From OFTM10 sp964196195 (lineage in GTDB: Bacteria; Actinomycetota; Acidimicrobiia; Acidimicrobiales; Aldehydirespiratoraceae): a stretch of DNA of 28,435 nucleotides. Under the pieces are notes generated by a model, which did not search any database, was not told the origin of the DNA, and saw only the letters and a program-made list of their open reading frames with translations. Both the position numbers and the translations under genes were made by a program. Numbering within the stretch: position 1 is the first letter of the stretch; each line of letters opens with the position of its first letter. Shown here piece by piece: positions 24,047-28,435 of this stretch. The stretch is taken from contig CAXMSE010000089.1 in assembly GCA_964196195.1 (NCBI GenBank), forward strand, positions 1 through 28,435. Reading direction: 5' to 3'.

Positions 24047-24742
24047 TCAGCCGACGCTTGCTGGTGCGCCGGCGGGACCGGGCAGAAGCAGTTGAGAGGA
24101 TCGAGGCCGAGCCGCCGCCCCCCGGCCACCACCATTGACGGTGACCCGGCGCGACCGAAGCATTCCGTGGCCGACCCCCAGGCCCACCCATTCGGAGTGG
24201 GCGACATCGAGTTGCACGTCGGCCCCGGGAGTCCAACGACCGCCAGCGTGGATCATCACCGACCCGCGCTCACGAAGTCGAGCAGTGAGACGACGGGCAT
24301 CGCCATCGCCGACCCGGTGGAAGGGAGCCACCATCAAAACATCAACTGCGCCGACAAGGGCCGCGACCGCCCCCGCCCATGAAGATGGCTCCGGTGACAC
24401 AACGAGGAGTCGCTCAAGAGCGACCCCTGCCTCCTCGGCTGCGACGAGCCCGAGCTCGGGCTGGCCCACGATCGCTGTCCACGACCCGGCTGCGGAAGGC
24501 CCGGCAGCCAGGGCGAGAGCGAGGGCGGTTGCCCCACCCATGCCGTTGACACTCACAACAGATCCACGCCGCAACGCTCCGCCGGGAAGAAGGTCGACCA
24601 GTTCGGGCAGGACGGGAAGTGTTCGCTCACGGGCGAACGCCATCGGCGTAACCCGATCAGCTACGAGGCGAAGCCGGGCCCTGCGGTCGTCGAGCGCCTC
24701 GGCGGGGTCGATGATGTGGGGAAGTGACTCCGCTGCGGCCAT
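24047..24742 (-). CDS. imuA: ImuA'-like RecA-fold protein of the SOS mutasome
   Basis: The 231-residue protein has a RecA/SulA-like core (LPVLPELVDLLPGGALRRGS, then VVSVNGMGGATALALALA, then MVAPFHRVGDGDARRLTARLRERG). The Walker A position reads NGMGGATA and lacks the Lys, as in divergent actinobacterial ImuA'. The frame is open upstream to 24835, but the LexA box and the GATACT -10 lie inside that extension, so translation must begin at ATG 24742. It is the first gene of imuA-imuB-(membrane protein). Confidence 0.82.
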   Translation of the reverse strand: MAAAESLPHIIDPAEALDDRRARLRLVADRVTPMAFARERTLPVLPELVDLLPGGALRRGSVVSVNGMGGATALALALAAGPSAAGSWTAIVGQPELGLVAAEEAGVALERLLVVSPEPSSWAGAVAALVGAVDVLMVAPFHRVGDGDARRLTARLRERGSVMIHAGGRWTPGADVQLDVAHSEWVGLGVGHGMLRSRRVTVNGGGRGAAARPRSSQLLLPGPAGAPASVG

Positions 24743-24748
24743 ACCCAC

Positions 24749-24754
24749 AGTATC
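24749..24754 (-). promoter_or_regulatory. Leaderless-type -10 (GATACT) of imuA
   Basis: GATACT on the minus strand is separated by 6 nt from ATG 24742. It overlaps the LexA box by one base, so bound LexA would block RNA polymerase. Confidence 0.6.
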
Positions 24755-24767
24755 GAACACTCGTTCG
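24754..24767. promoter_or_regulatory. LexA operator (SOS box) of imuA-imuB
   Basis: On the plus strand CGAACACTCGTTCG is a CGAAC-N4-GTTCG repeat between imuA and the divergent selenoprotein candidate. It is 75 bp from the latter's start, so only imuA is the obvious target. Confidence 0.85.
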
Positions 24768-24841
24768 TGTCTGGCAAGAAGGGCTGTCCAGACTCGCGAT
24801 ACCCGAGGAATGTCGAGAACGCCTAGGGTGTTCACTCATAT

Positions 24842-25150
24842 ATGCAGCTTCACGTCACCGATCAGGCAGCCGCGATTATTCGCCGCAAGGGTGGCACCGC
24901 TGTGGTCGATCTGCTCGAACCATTCGGTTGAGGCAAGAAGTTCGAGGTGTCAGTTGACGCTCGCACGAAAGGTCGCCGGCTCGACGGCTACACCCGCCGC
25001 CAGATCGACGGGCACGAGGTGTTGCTCGACCCGGATCTGTTGAAGCTTCCGGTTGAGCTGACGATTACGTCGGGTGGTGTGTTCGGTCGGAGCCTCGGCG
25101 CGGCCGTCGATGGTCTTGATGGAGCGGTCTGCCCGATCGAAGTCCTCTGA
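24842..25150 (+). CDS. Candidate small selenoprotein, CC/Se-motif-like (TGA30 read as Sec)
   Basis: An ATG at 24842 opens a frame of 102 codons whose codon 30 (24929-24931) is TGA; the true stop is TGA 25148-25150. Read through, the protein is coherent: MQLHVTDQAAAIIRRKGG, AVVDLLEPFG-U-GKKFEVSVD, a KGRRLDGY segment, LLKLPVELTI, GGVFGRSLGAAVDGL and CPIEVL. The N-terminus (IxxxAxxxIxxKGGTxxVxL before the special residue) resembles small CC/Se motif (seleno)proteins, with U30-G replacing Cys-Cys. C97 is the only cysteine and could form a selenenylsulfide with U30. A SECIS-like hairpin follows. Without recoding, gene callers would give only a 67-residue ORF from GTG 24947. Sec incorporation is inference; selA/B/C/D must lie elsewhere. 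Function unknown, possibly redox. The alternative is a nonsense-mutated pseudogene. Confidence 0.72.
24944..24962 (+). promoter_or_regulatory. Putative bacterial SECIS hairpin
   Basis: GAG-(G bulge)-TGTC pairs with GACG-CTC around an AGTT apical loop (24952-24955), counting one T-G wobble. The loop contains GU at nucleotides 25-26 counted from the T of the TGA. A short stem with a bulge and a GU-containing loop about 20-25 nt past the UGA is what SelB recognises in bacterial SECIS elements such as fdhF. The hairpin lies entirely within coding sequence. Confidence 0.6.
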
Positions 25151-25404
25151 GATAGGCGAGCCTCACAAGGCGACAACTCTGAGCGTGAATCCTGGAAGCC
25201 TTGTCCGAACCAGCCCTTGTGGCTGCACCCGCTCGGTATTGCCTGCGGTCTCAATGGGTCGGGATCACTGCGGCGTCGCGAATATCGAGCACTGCCCGCG
25301 CTCGGGCGAGGCGTGCGCCTCAGCGGTGATGGTGGGCTTGCGCGGCCACAGTCTGGGCGGCCCATATGGCGCCGTGGGCGATCGCTGATCGGTAGCGTGC
25401 GGCA
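25151..25404 (+). other. Non-coding spacer between selenoprotein candidate and cyclase
   Basis: About 250 bp with no convincing gene on either strand. It ends with the cyclase promoter. I see no repeat or hairpin of note. Confidence 0.5.
25393..25398 (+). promoter_or_regulatory. Leaderless-type -10 (TAGCGT) of the cyclase gene
   Basis: TAGCGT is 6 nt before the ATG at 25405, so the cyclase has its own promoter and is not merely a readthrough product. Confidence 0.5.
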
Positions 25405-26604
25405 ATGCGCATCGAGGTAGACGAACCGTGTCCGCTGCCAGACGACCCGGTGCTCGCGGAGTGGGCGTCTGCCATGCGCGACATGGGCGATTGGGGTTGG
25501 ATCGTCGACTCCTCGTGGACACTGCGATTCGTGACGGATGAGCAGCGCCTCTCGTTGGCGTACGACATCGAGATGGCCCCGATCGTCATCGGCGAGCACT
25601 TGTTCGGCCCCGGGATGACCGAGATGAGCCGGTGGTGGCGTGCCGACCAGGCGGATGTGTGGTTCGGCACGTTCTTCGCCAACGTCGGTGGCTTGATCCT
25701 GACCGACACCGCTGGCGGGAAAGCCGAACTTCGGTCAGCCATCGATCCATCGCTGGCCGATATGGTCGAGGAACTGTCTCCGTCGGACGCCGACGCCACA
25801 GCGGGGTCTGCGGTGTCGGCGGGAACGACCGAACGCGGCGGGATGTTGCTCCTGAATACGCTGCGAATCCGCGACGCCAACGGCGGACTCCGCGGCACGG
25901 CGATCACCTTCAAGCCGGCGGTGGGCATGAACGTGCTCGGGACGATGGCCCTGGAACGCGACCCGGGCCACCTCAGACGCATGCGGTCAGTGGCCCGCGC
26001 CCGGCGCAGACCCGCGGCGATCCTTTTCGCAGATCTGGAAGGATCGTCCGCGCTCTCGCGCTCGCTATCGACCAGCAACTACTTCGCGGCGGGGCGGCGA
26101 ATCGTTCGCGCCACCGACCGCTGCGTCGTCGACGCCGGCGGCTTGGTGGGCAGGCACGTCGGCGATGGGGTGGTCGCATTCTTTCCAGTTGAGGTCTTCG
26201 ACTCGGAGTCCGCTGCGGCGAGGGCCTGCATCAGCGCAGCTCGCAACATCGAAGCGGCCATGCCAGAGGTTGCGTCGCGGTGTGTGCTCCCCGCCGAGCA
26301 GTTGGTCATGCGGTTCGGCCTCCACTGGGGTTCCACGATCTACATGGGCAACATCGGCACCGTCGCTCGTTCCGAGGTGACAGCCCTCGGCGACGAGGTC
26401 AACGAGGCTGCCCGTATCGAAGCCTGCGCGACAGGCGGTCGCCTCCTGGCGTCAAAGCCGCTCGTCGAGCGTCTCACGAGCGATGACGCCGCAGCGTTGC
26501 GGATCGATCACGACCGACTCGCCTACACCCAGTTGGGCCAGCTGACCACCGCCACAGAGAAGGCGCGTCGAGACGCGCCAGCGATCGCCGTGTGCGAGCT
26601 GTAG
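25405..26604 (+). CDS. Class III adenylate/guanylate cyclase with N-terminal sensor-like region
   Basis: The 399-residue protein has a soluble N-terminal region (about 1-180; GWIVDSSWTLRFVTDEQ looks PAS-like). The C-terminal class III cyclase domain begins at AAILFADLEGSS (about residue 204). Metal-binding aspartates are D210 (FADLEGSS) and D254 (GRHVGDGVVAFF). The segment MRFGLHWGSTIYMGNIG, then ALGDEVNEAARIEACATGG, contains the conserved late helix and transition-state region. Class III enzymes make cAMP or cGMP; the substrate-specifying residues cannot be assigned without alignment. It sits between copy 1 and copy 2 of the selenoprotein C-terminal module. No other cyclic-nucleotide gene is nearby. 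Confidence 0.85.
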   Translation: MRIEVDEPCPLPDDPVLAEWASAMRDMGDWGWIVDSSWTLRFVTDEQRLSLAYDIEMAPIVIGEHLFGPGMTEMSRWWRADQADVWFGTFFANVGGLILTDTAGGKAELRSAIDPSLADMVEELSPSDADATAGSAVSAGTTERGGMLLLNTLRIRDANGGLRGTAITFKPAVGMNVLGTMALERDPGHLRRMRSVARARRRPAAILFADLEGSSALSRSLSTSNYFAAGRRIVRATDRCVVDAGGLVGRHVGDGVVAFFPVEVFDSESAAARACISAARNIEAAMPEVASRCVLPAEQLVMRFGLHWGSTIYMGNIGTVARSEVTALGDEVNEAARIEACATGGRLLASKPLVERLTSDDAAALRIDHDRLAYTQLGQLTTATEKARRDAPAIAVCEL

Positions 26605-26797
26605 CTCGCAGTGAACCAGCACTTGGTCGGCACATCGAATCGGCCACGGCACCACTCCAGGCAGCCGCGTAGTCCCAGACGATGACGAACCGTTCTGCTC
26701 GGCTTCCGGCGAGATGTGCGACTCGAGCGGGGCTTGGACCCACTCCATATTCAAGCGCTCGTCAGGCAACCGGATGCGTGACCCTGGCTCGGGATTC
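26605..26797 (+). other. Non-coding spacer before module copy 2
   Basis: About 190 bp with no supported gene. The string TAGTCCCA (26670-26677) recurs before copy 3 (27782-27789) in a similar GCNTAGTCCCAGNCG context. It may be a remnant of common ancestry or chance. Confidence 0.35.
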
Positions 26798-27030
26798 GGA
26801 TGAGGACTTAACGAGGTTTCGAGGTATCAGTTGATACCAGAACCAAGGGCCGGCGGCTCGACAGCTATCGCAGACAGCTTGTCGACGAATCAACGCTGTT
26901 GTACGACGCCGATCTGTTGAAACTGCCAGCGACTCTCACCGTCATCACGGGTGGCCTTTTCGGCGGGAAACTCAAAGCTGCGGTCGACGGCCTCAACGGA
27001 GCGGCCTGCCCGATCCAGTTGATCTGACCG
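26798..27030 (+). repeat. 233-nt direct repeat unit, copy A (partner 27819-28051)
   Basis: The unit runs from GGATGAGG through the selenoprotein-like C-terminal module to GATCTGACCG. It is colinear without gaps with 27819-28051. By hand count the 210-nt coding part differs at 26 positions. The two units flank the DUF4188 gene. Confidence 0.8.
26818..27027 (+). pseudogene. Module copy 2: selenoprotein C-terminal part without start or Sec codon
   Basis: Sixty-nine codons (FEVSVDTRTKGRRLDSY... ending CPIQLI, then TGA) match the part of the candidate selenoprotein downstream of its TGA. The N-terminal 29 codons and the TGA are absent. The frame is preceded by TAA at 26809-26811, and no start codon occurs before an internal TTG. 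The SECIS-like hairpin is retained and perfect: GGTATC-AGTT-GATACC at 26823-26838. Against copy 3, 22 codons differ but only four change the amino acid, so it diverged under protein constraint and lost its 5' part late, or it is expressed in some way not obvious here. Confidence 0.6.
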
Positions 27031-27169
27031 TGCGCCCCGATTTGTCAACAGCGAGGTCGGCGAGAAACTGAAGCTGCGTGGCGTGAACGCTCCTCGTCGC
27101 CGAGCCGGGTGCTACCTTGCCGCGAGGTCGACACCCGACCTGATCCAGTCACAGCGGGGGGCAACTCGA
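27028..27169 (+). other. Spacer before the DUF4188 gene
   Basis: About 140 bp containing a GGGGGG Shine-Dalgarno-like run (about 27155-27160) nine nt before GTG 27170. Nothing else is recognised. Confidence 0.4.
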
Positions 27170-27646
27170 GTGCGATCGATAAACACAGGACGTTTCACAG
27201 CAGAGATCGACGGCGACTTCGTCGTGTTCATCATCGGCGCAAGACCCAACCCGCTCCGACTCATCCGCGGGCTTCGCGACCTTGGTGGCAACAAGGGCAT
27301 GAAGCACATGCTCGACTACCTCTCTGAGAACCCGGACAGGGGTCTTCTCGGTTACGAGCAGCTGGGCATCGGTTCATGGGTCCAGTACTGGAGGTCATTC
27401 GATCACCTCGAGGCGTTCGCCAAGGACACCGAAGATCCGCACCTTGAGGTCTGGCGGAAGTACTTCAAGCGCGTCGGCAAGTCCGCGCGCACAGGGATCT
27501 GGCACGAGACCTTCATGGTCCGAGCTGGTGAGTTCGAAGCGATCTACACGAACATGCCGGACTTCGGCCTAGCGAAAGCCTCGACAGTGGTGTCAGTCGC
27601 TGAATCGGTCGCAGCGAGGGATCGACTCGAGGGCAGCAAGGCCTGA
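27170..27646 (+). CDS. DUF4188 family protein (ABM-like fold)
   Basis: The 158-residue protein has FVVFIIGARPNPLRLIRGL near the N-terminus, RGLLGYEQLGIG, WVQYWRSFDHLEAFAKD, and HLEVWRKYFKRVGKSARTGIWHETFMVRAGEFEAIYTNMPDFGLAKA. This order of segments matches DUF4188 proteins, which have a ferredoxin-like antibiotic-biosynthesis-monooxygenase (ABM) type fold and are often called phenylacetaldoxime-dehydratase/monooxygenase-like. The biochemical role is unknown. I chose GTG 27170, with a G-rich Shine-Dalgarno in front, over GTG 27083, which would add a basic, unlike-family extension. It lies between module copies 2 and 3. Confidence 0.8.
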   Translation: MRSINTGRFTAEIDGDFVVFIIGARPNPLRLIRGLRDLGGNKGMKHMLDYLSENPDRGLLGYEQLGIGSWVQYWRSFDHLEAFAKDTEDPHLEVWRKYFKRVGKSARTGIWHETFMVRAGEFEAIYTNMPDFGLAKASTVVSVAESVAARDRLEGSKA

Positions 27647-27818
27647 CATCACTTCACCCGAGCATCTCGATGTAGCAGGGGTGTGAGAGCCTTCCTACAA
27701 GGACCACTCATTGTTGTGAACTTCGACAAGCGTTCTCGCGCAGCTCTGCCGCGCCGATCGCGGCCCAAGTACCGCATCGCATAGTCCCAGGCGCCGACTG
27801 CAGCCTCGGTCCCGCGGT
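27647..27818 (+). other. Spacer before module copy 3
   Basis: About 170 bp without a supported gene. It holds the TAGTCCCA string at 27782-27789 shared with the spacer before copy 2. No N-terminal selenoprotein sequence is found in any frame. Confidence 0.4.
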
Positions 27819-28051
27819 GGATGAGGGGTTAACCAATGTTCGAGGTATCAGTTGATACCAGAACGAAGGGCCGGAGGCTCGACAGCTACCGCAGGCAGCT
27901 GGTCGACGAATCAACCCTGTTGTACGACGCCGACCTACTCAAGCTTCCCGTAGATCTGACCATCATCACGGGTGGCGTCTTCGGCGGAAAACTCAAAGCC
28001 GCGGTCGACGGTCTCAACGGAGCTGCCTGCCCGATCCAGCTGATCTGACCG
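27819..28051 (+). repeat. 233-nt direct repeat unit, copy B (partner 26798-27030)
   Basis: It has the same length and boundaries (GGATGAGG to GATCTGACCG) as copy A. Both units begin with an in-frame mini-ORF ATG-AGG-NNT-TAA followed by two codons and TTC GAG. Confidence 0.8.
27836..28048 (+). CDS. Module copy 3: selenoprotein C-terminal domain with its own ATG
   Basis: An ATG directly before TTC GAG gives a 70-residue protein, MFEVSVDTRTKGRRLDSY... ending AACPIQLI. It is 46 of 69 identical by hand count to the part of the candidate selenoprotein after Sec30, and 65 of 69 to copy 2. The lone Cys of CPI is kept. No Shine-Dalgarno or clear -10 precedes the ATG, and an in-frame TAA lies two codons upstream, so expression is uncertain. 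The SECIS-like hairpin is perfect (27844-27859, loop AGTT) although no TGA remains to recode. It may be a decapitated pseudogene or a stand-alone domain. Confidence 0.45.
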   Translation: MFEVSVDTRTKGRRLDSYRRQLVDESTLLYDADLLKLPVDLTIITGGVFGGKLKAAVDGLNGAACPIQLI

Positions 28052-28241
28052 ATTCCCAGCGCCCGGGCGGACCGTATGGTTGGTGACCAAGGGTTTGTGC
28101 CGCCAGTTGCGGCCGCCCGATATTGCCGGATGAGAGCGGCTGATTTCCCGATCACCAAGCCGTCATTGTCGAGCGCCCCCGAACCGGTGTGTCTGGGCAC
28201 CCGGTGACGGCGGGTGGGGTGGTGCGATAGACCAGTTGTCT
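28052..28241 (+). other. Intergenic region upstream of hpt
   Basis: About 190 bp. ACCGGTG (about 28183) and CACCCGGT (about 28197) could form a small imperfect hairpin. TAGACC at 28228-28233 lies 8 nt before the hpt ATG and may be its -10. No gene is seen. Confidence 0.3.
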
Positions 28242-28435
28242 ATGACAAGCGAGCACACCGTTTTGTTCAGCGCCGACACAATCGCCGAGAAGGTGACTGA
28301 GATGGCGGCGCGTATCGACTGCGATCACGGCGACGACGGGGTCGTGGTGATCGTGGTGATGAAGGGCGCTGCGATCTTCGCCGCCGATTTGGTGCGAGCT
28401 ATGGACACCGAGACCGAGCTTGCCTATCTCACGGC
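28242..28435 (+). CDS. hpt: Hypoxanthine phosphoribosyltransferase, 5' part (cut by window end)
   Basis: The frame MTSEHTVLFSADTIAEKVTEM, then DDGVVVIVVMKGAAIFAADLVRAMDTETELAYLT, fits the first ~64 residues of bacterial HPRT. The usual VLKGA-x-F-x-ADLxR segment appears as VMKGAAIFAADLVRA. HPRT salvages hypoxanthine and guanine with PRPP. The PRPP loop lies beyond the window. It marks the return to core genes after the repeat region. Confidence 0.8.
   Translation, partial: MTSEHTVLFSADTIAEKVTEMAARIDCDHGDDGVVVIVVMKGAAIFAADLVRAMDTETELAYLT

Noticed and set aside
22886..24382. Long plus-strand open frame of 498 codons
   Set aside because: It is antisense to imuB and the end of imuA, both of which have clear family motifs.
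24947..25150. A separate 67-residue gene starting at GTG 24947
   Set aside because: The frame continues upstream through the TGA to an ATG with sensible protein sequence, and the GTG lies inside the hairpin stem. It is better read as the C-terminal part of the selenoprotein candidate.
26452..26769. Minus-strand frames around the spacer before copy 2
   Set aside because: No promoter, Shine-Dalgarno or recognisable domain; composition is like shadow frames.
26798..28051. Integron cassette array with attC sites
   Set aside because: ACTTAAC before copy 2 fits RYYYAAC, but the equivalent GGTTAAC before copy 3 does not. No paired GTTRRRY or integrase is seen, and the repeats are clearly coding. 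Not supported as an integron.
1..28435. tRNA, rRNA, CRISPR arrays, insertion sequences
   Set aside because: I looked for tRNA T-loop motifs, regularly spaced short repeats and transposase motifs and saw none. Short or divergent elements could still be missed without covariance searches.

Overview
The window is GC-rich, densely packed chromosomal DNA from an actinobacterium. Supporting signs are a mycothiol-conjugate amidase (Mca), a WS/DGAT wax ester/triacylglycerol synthase, an F420/LLM-type oxidoreductase, the actinobacterial SOS mutasome (ImuA'/ImuB/DnaE2) with CGAAC-N4-GTTCG LexA boxes, an ECF sigma factor, and many genes whose -10 hexamer sits only 6-8 nt before the start codon (leaderless style). 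An uncultured-type Acidimicrobiia-like lineage is my best guess, but the sequence alone does not prove it.

Layout. 1-3330: end of a secreted Thr/Pro-tailed protein, then WS/DGAT, a geranylgeranyl-reductase-type flavoprotein and a small unknown protein, with the first three linked by overlapping stop/start codons. 3352-4064: PAP2 phosphatase convergent with a small helical protein. 4152-6004: short-chain dehydrogenase coupled to a methyltransferase/Mug-type DNA glycosylase fusion. 6020-8700: LLM oxidoreductase (minus), then a small protein, a secreted thermonuclease-like lipoprotein and a YdjC/ChbG-like protein (plus). 8704-13561 (minus): SLC41/MgtE-like transporter, its PhoU-TrkA_C partner, a DUF3179 lipoprotein, Mca and an SCP2 protein. 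13600-14160: LemA (plus). 14188-17683 (minus): ECF sigma factor, large membrane anti-sigma-like protein and an ion-channel-like protein. 17738-24742 (minus): dnaE2, an unknown membrane protein, imuB and imuA, with LexA boxes in front of imuA and dnaE2.

24842-28051 is the accessory and most interesting part. At 24842-25150 a 102-codon frame is interrupted by one in-frame TGA (24929-24931). The protein reads coherently through it, and a hairpin with a GU-containing AGTT apical loop lies at bacterial-SECIS distance downstream. I interpret it as an unannotated small selenoprotein resembling the CC/Se-motif (seleno)protein family. The 69-codon part downstream of the TGA recurs twice, at 26818-27027 and 27839-28048, each time without the N-terminal 29 codons or the TGA but with a perfected version of the same hairpin. 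Unrelated genes lie between the copies: a class III nucleotidyl cyclase and a DUF4188 protein. The two later copies sit in colinear 233-nt direct repeats and differ mainly at synonymous sites, so they diverged under protein-level constraint. The window ends in the 5' part of a hypoxanthine phosphoribosyltransferase gene.

How the genes may work together (inference): WS/DGAT, the prenyl reductase and PAP2 suggest neutral-lipid or isoprenoid-ester metabolism. The SLC41-like pore and the PhoU-TrkA_C protein look like a regulated cation transporter. The ECF sigma/anti-sigma pair looks autoregulated and may control the channel-like gene behind it. imuA-imuB-dnaE2 form the SOS-inducible mutagenic translesion machinery, with an uncharacterised membrane protein in the same transcription unit as imuAB.
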